Both the position numbers and the translations under genes were made by a program. This document shows positions 1 through 12,400 of a DNA stretch of 64,000 nucleotides, one piece after another. How positions within the stretch are numbered: the stretch's first letter is position 1; each line of letters opens with the position of its first letter. The notes beneath the pieces were generated by a model. The model saw only the letters and a list, made by a program, of their open reading frames with translations. It had not been told where the DNA came from and made no database searches. The stretch covers positions 26,088,822 to 26,152,821 of the forward strand of contig CAIIXF020000008.1 of assembly GCA_903813345.2 (NCBI GenBank), given 5' to 3'. This DNA is from Owenia fusiformis. Taxonomy: Eukaryota > Annelida > Polychaeta > Sabellida > Oweniidae.

Positions 1-526
1 TAGCATTGCCACCGTATCATATTACATATCATTTTGTGCCTTATGGAAAGTTACATAAGATTCCAAAGTTTCAGAATCCAGGGGTGTCACTGACAAAAGT
101 TATAATCTATCAAAGATTGTAGTTACCGGTCATTTAGACAGCAATTTCTGGTGATTTTGAGGACAATTTAAAGGACAAATTTAGTTTCCGTATTGCACAT
201 TTATTGTCACCATGGCAGAGCTCAGTCCACATATCAGTGGCAGTTATGCACAAAGAGGTATAGACAGGATTCATGGTGTGGTTTATAGGGAGTTCAGGGA
301 CCATGGGACCACCTTTATCGCTATAATTGGGTAGCAGACAAAGTGAACAGATCTCCAGACAGGCATAAAAATCCTTACAAAAGTGCTTATAAATGACCCC
401 TTACCCACATATTTTGTTGGATTGTATCTTTTTTCAGGGACACCTCTTGATTCTGAAACTTTTCAGTCCTAATTAACTTTTCATAAGGAACAAAATGATA
501 TATAACATAATAGGGTGGCAATGCTA
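1..526. mobile_element. Foldback/MITE element with about 95-bp terminal inverted repeats
   Basis: The left end, tagcattgccacc, and the following 90 or so bases are repeated in inverse at 430-526 (ending gggtggcaatgcta). Mismatches are scattered through the arms. The window starts at or within the left tip, so the target duplication cannot be read. No coding capacity. Confidence 0.75.
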
Positions 527-850
527 CATGTATGAGTTTAATGTATGAGGTGCATACATATGAAACACCCTGTATATGGTATATACAAACTTTTCTACTT
601 TACTGGTTATTTCGTCATTTATGTCTGCTGAGAGTCCTAGTCCTTTGAATGTGTCTGTATGATTCTCCACCTTTGCCATTGTTTTGAAAGGTGTTACTTT
701 GCCCCTCCGAACCATGGCACTTACAGTGTTACACCCAGTGAAAGTGTGAAGTGCTGGGAGGGCTTCACATATTTCGGTATGAAATGATGAGAAGAGGCTT
801 GGCAGCAACTTAACCAAAGGGAAAAATATAATGCTAAGAAAATGCAAGGC
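527..850 (-). pseudogene. Remnant of a transposon-type ORF
   Basis: On the minus strand, CEALPALHTFTGCNTVSAMV followed by RRGKVTPFKTM resembles the LPALHxxTGCDTTSAxxGxGK block found in uncharacterised transposon-associated proteins of marine invertebrates. The canonical Asp is Asn here. Only about 90 residues remain and nothing upstream matches, so it is probably a decayed fragment; the family name is uncertain. Confidence 0.4.
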
Positions 851-902
851 CAAGAAATGTACTGACTATGAGACACAAAATTATGTTGATGAGATTTATA
901 CC

Positions 903-1060
903 TAAGGCTGGCTAGCATAGCCCCCCCCCCCACACCCACCCATTCTATCCCCCCACTTCAAGACTTATATGTGTTTTCCAGAAATGCTTGATATGAATTA
1001 TGGTAGCGGATATACAGTATAATTGTATCTTATAAGTTAAACTCCATATTTAGAATTTAG
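903..1060 (+). repeat. Dispersed repeat, copy 1 (partner at 2203-2370)
   Basis: The stretch from taaggctgg through a poly-C tract, cttatatgtgttttccaga and ttgatatgaattatgg recurs 1.3 kb downstream with moderate divergence. Between the copies (1061-2202) I see no gene; the short open frames there have no recognisable product. Confidence 0.6.
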
Positions 1061-1724
1061 AATAGAAATGTCAGGGAAATTGATTTAATTTCCAGGTGCT
1101 GGAAAGGTCAGTGAATGTTAAAATTGGGTCAAAAAGAGTCAAAAATGTCCGGGAATTTTGAAACAGTAGATATGTCAGGGAATTTTGTATCAATGTTGAA
1201 ATATAATGTTCCAGCAAAATACATTTTAGGCTATGACAGGATATCAATGAAATCCAAATTCTAACATTCAGTTGTTTCCACAAAGCTGTCTGTTCCACAG
1301 TCTGGTCTTACATCAGTCTATTCATCTGCCCATCTGTCAGGGCAATAACTCAAATATCAGTTCACAGATTTTGTTCAAACTTTATGTACTGATGCTTTGG
1401 TCATATAGGGCCTCTGCTCAAAAAGACACTTTCACCATTTTTGGTTCAGATTAATTGTGCAGACTGGCACATGCTCTAGAAAAAAGGTTGTTGCTACTCA
1501 AAAAGTTGCTGTTTTCAGAAGAGGCATGATTCCTGATAATACAAATACCGATTATTTTATTTGGTATCATAGGACTATTCCGTATAGTGTCGCTACTAGA
1601 GAAGGAATTTCTAATATGGTGTCATGTCTTGGTGTGGATTTTCCCAAAGGGGTGAAGACAATAGTAATGCCAGGTTATTGTTATCATATAATGTTAACAA
1701 TGATCATGCAGTAGTTGACAAATT

Positions 1725-1860
1725 ACAGTTTGAAATGCTTAGAATGCACCATTTACAATGTAAATTTTTAAAAATTTCGGGAGGTGAACCGCAGTATTCC
1801 CTTTTGGGTTTCGCTTCACTCATAGTGATGCAAACCCAAATAATTTCACCCCCTTAACAT
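1725..1860 (+). repeat. Dispersed repeat related to 57365-57475
   Basis: Shares gcttagaatgcacca, acaatgtaaattttt, tttcgg and gtgatgcaaaccc in order with 57365-57475. Probably one end of an interspersed element; its full extent is not clear. Confidence 0.5.
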
Positions 1861-2202
1861 TTACTGGGTACTCCCTGTACAAGTATGTTTACCTTTAGCC
1901 TTATATGCAATGTAAAATCTGTAAAATTAAAAATGTAATCTATCAGGAATAAATTGGTGAATAAGATGGCCTTTAGAAGTAATTTTAAGTTATCGGTATG
2001 AGAAAATGGTACTAAATGAGAACCCCAAAATGTTTCATAAAAGTCTTGTCTTAAATAATACAGTTGTTTGAGACTTTTTAGTGGGCTGGGCAAGACTTTC
2101 CTTTTTGCCTGGAAATGTCAGGGATTTTCATTTTAAAAAGGTGTATGGACCCTGTTATAATGAAGGCAAACCCCACTTTTAAACTAAAACTTTATATGAG
2201 TT

Positions 2203-2370
2203 TTATATAAGGCTGGTTACCTCTACCCCCCCCCCCCCCATATACTCCCCCCCCATCCCTAGTATGATGTAATACCTACAACACTTATATGTATCTTCCA
2301 GAATTGCTTGATATAGATTATGGTAAGAGAATTGTATCTCAAGTCAACTTAAAATCTGTATTTATAGGGA
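2203..2370 (+). repeat. Dispersed repeat, copy 2 (partner at 903-1060)
   Basis: Same order of motifs as copy 1: taaggctgg, a long poly-C run, cttatatgtatcttccaga, ttgatatagattatgg. Both copies have expanded C tracts. Confidence 0.6.
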
Positions 2371-3538
2371 ATCGTAATCACCTACTATTATAAGGGCGAC
2401 GCCCACTTTTGATCACCTATGTAATTGTATGGTCTGTGACACTTACCAATCATGTGAATAACAATATCCATTATATTTAAACAAACATCTGAACTGTCCT
2501 GATAACTTTTAGAGTACTAACATGTTCTGATATCTGTTGAGTTGAAAAATAATGCCTATTCTATATGATGTAGAGGTAAAGGTTTTACCAAAATTATGGA
2601 CTTTTTCAACAAAGATCATGGTTTCCATGACAACCATTAATGACAGATCATTGAAACTATGCATACTAGTTAAGAATGATATTAACAACTTCCAGTAAAG
2701 TTATTGTGATGATTAAGGATCAACTGAAAAAGTTATTCAAGGATAATAAAGTACCCCCTGTTATTTTCTATATTAGGGTCAAAAACCCCACTTTGGCAAC
2801 TTTCGCCCCGGATACGGCGCGTCAGACAAAAATATTCTGGAGTATCACATAAAAATACATAAGAAACGAGTAATTTCAATTTGTTCACTGGTAAAACATT
2901 TTTGTGTCCTAGCTTACTACCTATTTGGCCATAGCCTACTTCCAAAACACCTTATGAATATCATCAAGTGTTTGTTTTCTTGAATTTCCCAGTAAAACAT
3001 ACATCCCAATGCTACTGATTATTTGTAATTGCAATTCATCATCGTTTGCTGATTTTGCAGCCATTTCCACAAAAATAAAATTAACGCTGCCTTTCACAAA
3101 GTCCAATGTTATCAACCAATATAGGACACTATGATACCATATGAGTGATTTTATGAATCAAAGAAATTTCAACTATGATGTCAACATATGACATCTTATT
3201 GTTGACGTGGCAACATTGGCTAGTTTTGTATTTTCAAGGATACTTTAAAGTATGTTAAAGTTACCTCTAACCCATATTTTTTATCTAAATTTTTCTTTTT
3301 TTCAATGCTGCTCCGACTACCCCCGACTTGTGTTACTCTAGCAATCATAACTTTTTTTTCTTCAAGGACATATCCATTATTATTCAAGATTCAAATGTAT
3401 GAATAGTGTAGGTATACTGAGGGAAAATTTCAGCCAGATTGATTGAGAAACAAAAAAAAATTAGAGTACTTTTGCAAGAACTTTATGAACGCCCTGTATA
3501 TAATTCAAAAATGTAAATTCATTGGTGCTACAAACCAC
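2371..3538. other. No gene seen
   Basis: A+T-rich sequence, probably unc79 intron. The minus-strand frame near 2733-2945 has no recognisable features, no splice-site support and no similarity I know. Confidence 0.5.
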
Positions 3539-3540
3539 TA

Positions 3541-3616
3541 CCCTGCGTGCAGAGTCTAGTTAAGCTACGAAGATGAAGCTCTCTTTTAAGAAGTGAAGTC
3601 GAACGAATGCAAAGGG
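3541..3616 (+). mobile_element. 76-bp deletion derivative of a TA-flanked MITE (full copy at 23807)
   Basis: Starts CCCTGCGTGCAGAGTCTAG and ends CGAATGCAAAGGG with TA on both sides (3539-3540, 3617-3618). Both ends match, in reverse orientation, the two ends of the 370-bp element at 23807-24176. The middle of the long copy is missing. Confidence 0.8.
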
Positions 3617-3618
3617 TA

Positions 3619-5260
3619 ACAAACCACTGTTTCAAACATTGAACATTTTACTTATTCAGGAAAATTTTAGAAGATGCAACATCAATGGTCCTTTTTCCAT
3701 ATACATGTAGCTTAAAGTCTCGTTTTTAATGAGATTTTAGGAGATCTGCATTTTTAACCACTAAAGACTAAAATTTTCTTCCATTTGATGGCATATTTGA
3801 ATTTCCTGTGTAATTTTCTATCAAAACAACTCTGATTTGCACTGTTCTTTGCCTTAATTCAAATTCTAATGATTTTCCAGTTGTCCAAAAAAGGTCAGGC
3901 TAAATCCCCATTGACACAATGCTGGAAAACCTTTAAAAGTCCATTTACTCTAACAAGGATCACAATTTTAATGTGAAATCACAATCCACATGTCAATAGG
4001 ATCATATAGTTATATTCCAATGGTGTTTAAAGTTGATCCAAATGAAATTACTTCTTAAATCAAGAAATTAAGTGACTCTGGTAATACATTTACAATTTAC
4101 ATGTATTCTAGCCCTACCATAGCCCTACCAATACCCATGATGCCATCTATTTTCCATTTATATGGAAAAAGATCAAAGAGAAGGTTATTCTAAAATGAAA
4201 GGACTAGCTTATTTCGGGTCATCATACAAAAAAAGATTTTTGATTGCTTTATAATATGAAATCAAACTGGCATTGTATGGTTATATGATATGTAAAATAT
4301 AAAATAATTTGGTTTCAAACCATCATAACATTTATACAGATAAGGTGAATGACATCCTAGAGGGATGATGATGAATATGAACGTGACAAATAAATAGAAA
4401 TGTATACATAATATATCCCCCACCTTGCACTCCCACCTCCCCCACAAGTCATAAATAATATATCCCCTACCTTGCACTCCCACCTCCCCCCACACATCAT
4501 TATGGTCAAAACAATAATATGTAAACTGTGTAGCCAGTTTATGTCTCTGAGCAAAATATACAGATTAGATAAAATGCCTAGAAAATAAATATATATGTTT
4601 CCCTAAGAAGATAATAATTATGACTAATCTACATTAATTAATCTACCTTACTACTTTAAAGTACATTAACAAGGTGTAGAGCTTTATTAAGGTATGCCAG
4701 AAGATTGAGCCTTGAGTATTGTGACACCCGAATCACATTTTGTCATTAAACTAACTTAAAATATCTGGGTCTCAATTTCATTTAAAGTAACACACCAACA
4801 TTGAATCTATGATTTAAAACCCCAAAAAGTAATAAATATGACTATATGTTATAATCCTTAATTTCAACCTCTAAAGTCCAGGAAAGTATGTATGTGTATA
4901 CTTTGATTAAATTACTTCAAATGTTAGATGTATAATCTCACTAACTTCTAATTATATATAACTAATGATGATTGACATTATTGACTGTAGACATAAACAT
5001 TGATTCAAATACATGTAACAATAGTTTGTTCCATTTGCTGTACAATGAGCTGTCACAAATACATTGGCATTTTACAAATACAGCACATCCCAAAAAAACT
5101 CAAAAAGCAAAAACATTGTAAAACCACAAAACAAGTGATGATTATGCCAATTTGATTTGGCTAACCATTAAGCCACTTATCTCCTCTTTCAGATTGTATG
5201 TTATTTATTCATATATAACCACAGACCACTGAATAATCATTGCTTTTACACAACAGGCCA
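3619..5260. other. No gene seen; one short tandem duplication
   Basis: A+T-rich probable intron. At 4405-4495 a 50-odd-bp segment containing ccttgcactcccacctcccc is present twice in tandem. No exon with a supportable splice frame. Confidence 0.5.
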
Positions 5261-5888
5261 AAATCTGCTCCGGGCCAAGTTTTAGACGTGCAACAGTTAA
5301 CAGAGAATCACCAATGAGGCTGCTGCTCTCCGCCATGACCCACAGATGATTCAAAGAGGTATTCATGACATGCAGAGTAGAGCCAATCTCTGTGTGTAGA
5401 GAAATGGTGGCAATATGAAGGGGCGTTGAATGTAATCTTTCATGAGTAATCTTTCAGAAGATGACAGACAATGATAAAGTGATTTAACTGATTATGCCAC
5501 TTCTTTTTCCATCTGTAATAAGTAACATTGACTTAACCATCAAGGATAATAATGGACACTTAGTTAAATCGTGTTTTTTTGTAAATCTAAATCTAAAACT
5601 GATGTTATGTAAGTCTTATGACCAGAATTCAATCTCCAGCCCCAATTACATAATGATTTAACTGACTGCATGAACGCACAATAAGGATCAGTTGATTGAG
5701 AATATTTCATAACTTGGTACAAAGGTCTTTTCACTCAAAACAATGATTATTCAGTGGTCCATGATCACATATGAACAAATGACAAACATCATTGGAAACA
5801 TGGTTTCATGGTACCGTAAACTAAATGGAATTGATGTTATCATCACTGGTTTTGTGGTTTTACTATGTTTTTGCCAGTTTTTTTGGAT

Positions 5889-6030
5889 GCACTGTACGAT
5901 GACTTATCACAAATACAATAGGTCTTACAAATATAATGCAATGAGTTGTCACAAATACAATGACTTTACAAATATAATGGCTTATCACAAATACAATGAC
6001 TGGTGTCACAATATGATGAGTGGCCCACAA
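5889..6030 (+). repeat. Short degenerate tandem repeat
   Basis: Units like cttatcacaaatacaatg and cttacaaatataatg alternate about seven times. The 145-residue open frame across it is a by-product of the repeat. Confidence 0.6.
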
Positions 6031-7170
6031 TATTTCAAGACACACATTCAACATACTGTACATGTACTGTACTGTATAAAAGGCACTACTCCATCTTGGT
6101 TGGAGGATGAAGGGGTGGGAATAGGGAAACTGACTTTTATGACAATAGTGACACACTATATTTTAGCATACAAACACTAAGGGAGTTGGCAGATAGAAGT
6201 TAAGATATGTTCACTCATTGATATCTGCTAAACATGTAAAGAGACAGATAATATTGAAGCAATAGTAGTTATGACATATGAATATGCTATTCATAAAATG
6301 ATGGTTAACAGAATGATTCCAGGCAGTATAGAGAGGTTAAGTTACACGCATTTAACAAAACTTGAACGTGAACTTCAATGAGTACAGAAAAAATGACGTC
6401 AGATTTGTTTATTGTCTGTGGGTCAGCGTGAAAATTAGTTTTTTACATGTACCGTATATTACAGGTTTTTTGTTTAGAAAATTAAATATATATCACTTAT
6501 TACTTGAATGATTTTAGCTATGTTGTAGCAGCCTATATTTATATTACATTGACTATATTCATACTGTTGTACTGTAAAGCAACTGTAATGTTTCAATGAT
6601 GATCCTTACTGGTGGAAACATACCATGCTACATGTTGCTAACCTTTTGCATTTGCTATTCACATTGGTGCAATTAACAGATGTATATTCAACAAATCATG
6701 AATGTGAACTACAATGCACGTGCAGAAAAATGACTCAAATTAGTCTACTTTCTACAGGTAAGCATGGTTATATGTCAAGGAGCTATTACACATGGCTCAT
6801 TGCGTGATATGTAAAGAAGCTATTACACGTGGCTCATTGTGTGATTGATTTTAGCTATGTTCTAGGGTGCCCCAGTAGCCCATATTTGATACAGATACTC
6901 TTATTAGGAAATAAGAATACATTTTAATTGGTAAATGACAACTTTAAATGTGATCGTTTTGTTTCATCTTGTGTAATATAAATAGGCAGGGCTAGTTTAA
7001 TACCCGGGGTTTAGTGCAGTCAAAAATGAAATGACAACCAGAACTTACTACCTTTGAAATTCGAACAAGGCATTTTCTGGGTATAACGTTCGTTGATAAG
7101 AGCAAAAAGTGATACTAAAGTAATTGTGGTTGAATATGAAATAAAGCAAAAATAAAAAACAAAAATGTAT
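6031..7170. other. No gene seen
   Basis: A+T-rich probable intron. cattacacatggctcattg-like words occur twice close together (6785-6840). Nothing coding is supported. Confidence 0.45.
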
Positions 7171-7171
7171 T

Positions 7172-7245
7172 CAACTGACTGGATTTGAACCTGGATCTAA
7201 CAGACACAAGTCCTAAATGCTAACCATTAAACCATAGAGCCATGG
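7172..7245 (-). pseudogene. tRNA-like sequence: tRNA pseudogene or SINE head
   Basis: The minus strand has an A-box TGGTTTAATGG and a B-box GGTTCAAATCC at tRNA spacing, beginning GGCTCTATGG. By position the anticodon would be TGT (Thr). The anticodon and T stems are imperfect (several mismatches), so it is not a working tRNA. No SINE body or A-tail is obvious. Confidence 0.55.
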
Positions 7246-7489
7246 ACCATATTCAGATTTGCCACATACATATAGCTCTACATTTACTGACATGGTATCA
7301 GATGTGTAACTGAATTGAAAAATGCGTACTTGAGCGTAAACTTATGCGTTCAGGTTCACAGTTTGCATTTAAACATGTAACTTAACCTCTCGTATATCGA
7401 ATGACGGAAGACAGAATGATTTGAGACAAATATGGCAATGTGTTGATAGAATGAAGAGAGAATGATGATATAAAAATACAATGTTGACA

Positions 7490-8340
7490 CAGGAAGTGGT
7501 TCAATGATGATACAGGGTGAAAGTTCAATGATGACAGGTTGATAGTTCAAAAATGATGATACAGGGTGATGGTTCAACAATGATGACACAGGGTGATGGT
7601 TCAACAATGATGATACAGAAGGATGGTTCATGATGACACATGGTGATGGTTCAACAATGATGACACAAGGTGATGGTTAATGATGAAGCAGGGTGATGGT
7701 TCAACAATGATGATACAGGTGGATGGTTCATGATGTCACAGATGGATGGTTCAATGATGATACAGGTTGATGGTTCATGATGACACATGGTGATGGTTCA
7801 ACAATGATGACACAAGGTGATGGTTAATGATGAAGCAGGGTGATGGTTCAACAATGATGATACAGGTGGATGGTTCATGATGTCACAGATGGATGGTTCA
7901 ATGATGATACAGGTTGATGGTTCATGATGACACATGGTGATGGTTCAACAATGATGACACAAGGTGATGGTTAATGATGAAGCAGGGTGATGGTTCAACA
8001 ATGATGATACAGGGGGATGGTTCATGATGACACAGATGGATGGTTCAATGATGATACAGGTTGATGGTTCAATGATGATACAGGTTGATGGTTCAATGAT
8101 GACACAGGGTGATGGTTCAATTATGACACAAGTAAATGGTTAAATGATGACACAGGGTGATGGGTCAGTGATGATACAGGTTGATTATTCAATGAAGACA
8201 CGGGTTGATGGTTCAATGATGACACAGGGTGATGGTTCAATGATGGCACATGTGAATGGTTCAATGATGCTACAGGTGGTTGGTTCAATGATGACACGGT
8301 GTCAATATAATGATGACACAGGGATATGACACAATGATGA
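7490..8340. repeat. 24-bp minisatellite with a 147-bp higher-order period
   Basis: Units of the form ggttcaatgatgacacagggtgat. Between 7627 and 8060 a six-unit block recurs exactly 147 bases apart (ttcatgatgacacatgg at 7627, 7774 and 7921). The open frames on both strands here are repeat read-through. Confidence 0.9.
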
Positions 8341-9307
8341 CACACAGAAGTAGTACAATGATGACCAAGAGTATATTCATAAGATAATTGTGGTGCATCA
8401 CACTAGAAACACATTGGACAATATTAGTCATGAAAGCACAGTGGAAGCAAACACCTCTGGATGACACACATGGACACAACAAAATCTAAGATCAAAAACT
8501 GTCCAATATAACTCCTCAATCTCAAATGCCACTAATGAACATTTCATCCAACAAAGTTTGATTTATTGGACAGTTTCTACTTTGAAATTTCACAATTTCC
8601 TGGTTACCATTTAGACAGTGCACTTATGACACCAATAACGTGCCCCCATGAGTGTCGTTGTCTGTAACAAATATGCATGACGCATCAATGACAACATGTA
8701 GTCTACAATATGATAGGAACAACATCAAATTCAAACTTTTACAAAAGAACCATCATTTTACAATCTTTGCATATTAGCCTTTTATATAAAGGAAGCCCTG
8801 AACCAAACCCTTGTACATTAATTCAAAATACCGAAGAAAAGCATGAAACAATTTCCTTCAAATGTAATTTTCAAAAATGAAATTTGAAATGATTTGGTTC
8901 CTTTATAAAAGCATGAATAATGTGAGTGGCTCAGAGTAAGCCTGGACGCACTTAATTCTACATGACTATATATGGTGTTAATTGTAAAGACACGCCACCT
9001 ATACACTTATTAGATTAGTACAAAATCAAATTTTCATCTTTACAAATATAAATCATTGATGAACAATATTCTAATATTAACTATATATAATCCATGCAAA
9101 CTATAATTTCTTGATCATTATGTGACTCTCTTGTATTATGGCTCTACCCCCAACACCCACCTTCATCTGCCTAGGCTTACCCTAATATTACCAAAGATCA
9201 CCACATAAAGCAATCAAATTTAATGATATCCAGCCCCTGATAATTCAGGTATCCCAATGTGTTAACTAACACATCAGATACAAATATTCGACTATGATGG
9301 CACTAAC
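8341..9307. other. No gene seen (intron after unc79 E27, if it continues)
   Basis: Ordinary A+T-rich sequence; no exon in the required incoming phase 2 could be supported. Confidence 0.5.
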
Positions 9308-9470
9308 CTTTGTGATTTGTCGTCAGATTTCTCACCGCCATCATTCAACTCTGGAATCATTTTCTGCAATTCAACATTTGTAAGTCCAGTTTTTCTTGCT
9401 TTCCGATGTCGCACATTGATGCGGTGAGGTTTGGGTGCACCCTCTTGGTCAGATAAATCATCACGGTCAC
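9308..9470 (-). CDS. unc79: unc79 exon E27 (last in window)
   Basis: Acceptor gttaatttacag, donor AAAG|GTTAGT, phase 1 to 2. HRINVRHRKARKTGLTNVEL followed by QKMIPELNDGGEKSDDK resembles vertebrate FKIQIVPRQRKQRKIAVSAI, the start of the next conserved block. The following exon needs an incoming phase of 2; it is either beyond the left edge or not recognised. Confidence 0.88.
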
Positions 9471-12400
9471 CTGTAAATTAACAGATCAATGTACAACTAA
9501 CAGTCTTATTAGGTAGCTTGATACAAATATAAAACCAAGGACATGACAACAATTTAGAAGGAGGAAATTTCATAATACTATTGTATTTGTGTTCATTGAG
9601 ATTAGCATGTAATGATATGAAACTTTTAGTCACTTCTAGTAGCAGATTGATTGAATACATTGGAAAATACAAATTACTTTTGAAAATAGTATCACTAAAA
9701 CTGAAAAATATTTCAGTAATGATTGTAAAGCTAGGCTGCACTGGGTAGATGGAAGGGAGGAATGGTTTGGGGAAGTTACATGAAAGGATACCATGCTATG
9801 TACATGTGTTCTTAAAATAGAAAGAGACAGATACTGTACATATAATACACAAATTTTCTAAAAATATTTCTTCTTTAAGAAAATTATTCAACACTAATAC
9901 TCTACTAATACACTAATAATAAAGTAGAGTATTGTCAGGGTCTCACAGGCCTATTGTAATTCTTCTGCTACGTAATAGTACAGAAAAAGATGCAATGTAC
10001 AATGGACATTATATTGAGGCCAAAATTGTGATTAATGATAGTGATGATAGTAGCGAAACAAGTGCTTACTTTCACTGAGTGTCTGGCTGCCTGGGTGGAG
10101 TGTATCACCAGTTGACATTGTTGACGGCAGACTCATGGTGCCATCTAGTGGAGGCTTATCAGTACTAGATGATTTGCGTGACTCCTGAGATTCAAACTCT
10201 TGGATCTGTTCCACCATCTTTTTCTCCACCTGAAGTCAATTGCTTTGTAACTAATATGTATTTTATTTCTTCATTACATGGTCTAACTAATTTGGATAAA
10301 AACATGATACAGGTATATGCATATGATGAAATTAGTTTTACATACGACTATAATTAAAATATGTCACTGTAAAGACTGTAGCAACTAACCTGTGCACTCG
10401 GGGTAGTAGATGGGGTAGTGGCTCCACTTTGGATGGAAGGGGTGGGAGCCCCCTGGGTAGAGGGAGTGAGCGGAGCTTGTGGGGATGGAGTGAGAGCTTG
10501 ATCATCTTCTCCCTTAGCCATAGCCATAATGTGTTCCTCAAAGCTCTTTTCAAGTGTCCTCTGAAATAAGTATATATAGGCTTATAGAGTTATATCAAGA
10601 TTTGATTAGAATGTGACAGGAGATCTGTTGTTGTGATGAAAATAATAAAGTATATTTACCGAAACATGCAACTTTCATCATAAGTTATGAAATCATCAAT
10701 TAATTCATGTATGATTCATTGTCATTCAAACATGAGTACATTGCATCATTTTAATGGAAAAACTAGATAACGGCAACTCCGCGGAGTAGCAAATCCCAAC
10801 GAACAAAATATCAATTACCGAATTCCAATCAATTATACTCATTACTTTGGTTGAAAATGAAAAAATTAGATTTTAGAATTGCGAATTCCTGCAAAGCAGC
10901 CATTTTGAATTTTCTGAGGTAAAAATCTGAAAAATAATACCATAATTGTGATCTACTCCAAAATTCCTTCAATTTGAGTATAATATAGCCATACTTTGAA
11001 GGGATCAAAAAATTATTGCGAAATCGTACATTAGACGGCCATTTTGAATTTTACGAGGCTCGAATCAGAAAAAAGATACAATATTTGCAATCTACTCTTA
11101 ATTGCCTTTCATTTGAGTATAATAAAGCTATACTTCAGAAAGATCTAAAAATTAGCGAAAATTTCTGTTTTCCTGTCCCCCCATACATGGCCCCTGGGGG
11201 TCAGGATGAAAACACGGAATATATGTGAAATAGATAAATGTTGTGAATACACTACCAAAATTTCAAACAATAATATTAATTACTTTGGTTTAGAATGAAA
11301 AATTTATGATTTTTACGAAAAAGTCCCGTCATTTTTAAAGCGGCGGCCATATTGAAAAATTTTTTTTTTGCGTAAAACTATTTACCAATATACATCTTTC
11401 CACTAAATATGAAGAAAATCTGTCAACTAGTATTTGAGTTATCTTCTGGACAGACGGACGGACTGACTGACGGACTTAGGGACAGACGGACGGACGGAGG
11501 GCTTCACTATATCCCTAACGAACTTCGTTCGTTGGGATAATAAAAAATGTCACAAATAAATGTACAAATCTGAATTCATTCTTGCTTTGTGGATATATGT
11601 TTAAGGGGCTCAGTTCCTATTTCTCATCCTATAGTAAACAACATCTTTTTAAATCAGAATAACCTATCATTAGCACATCATCAAGAGACTTACTCTACAC
11701 ATATTAGAGCATAAAAATAGTGAATTAATTGCCTTTTAGAAATAAAACAATATGTCCCCCTACATTGTTTTTCGCTTGGTTAGCAATAGTCTAGCTACAA
11801 GCCCTTGTGACCCCCCCTCCCTCCCACTACAACAAGTGTGAGCAGGTGTGTTGTCAAGTATAGGAGGGGAGTGGGGGACACAGAGGCTTGTAGCTAGACT
11901 AGGTGAGCCATTTTTTCAAGCTCTGATATTTCAAGAGAGTCTTTGTTTTTGAATCTGTTGATGGTGCAAATTTAGTAGGGTGTAATAGGGTATGTAAAAT
12001 AAAAAACCAAATAATTCAACATTAAATAAACCATACAAAGTGAATATATAAAGTGTATCCTATGATTTATGACCAATATGATTTTTATCCATGAATGGCT
12101 TTAACAATATCCAGTGTTGAATCATATCATGAGTAAATTATAGGATATTCTTTTTATTCCATAGTGATTAAATGATTCAAATGACTGATTGGCCCTTATT
12201 ACTGTCAGCATCATTTTCAGTCAAGTAGCGAAAAATCAGTTAACCATCACATATGGCTCTGTATCATGGTTTAAAAGCCATATTCAATAGTTTCGTGAAA
12301 ATACGTCAAAAATATATTTTTCTACTACATTTTAACTTGATATCCTATGAACAGGAACTATGGAATAAACCAGTACACCATTTTAAAGAAAAATGCACAT

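Noticed and set aside
1457-1714. 85-codon plus-strand frame starting MQTGTCSRKK
   Set aside because: No recognisable domain, no splice or promoter support, overlapped by another open frame; compatible with chance.
8121-8345. Paired open frames on both strands (HPVSSLNH and DGSMMTQ types)
   Set aside because: A minisatellite artefact.
7480-8345. A CRISPR-like array (regular repeats)
   Set aside because: Units are contiguous and degenerate without unique spacers, in a eukaryotic intron.
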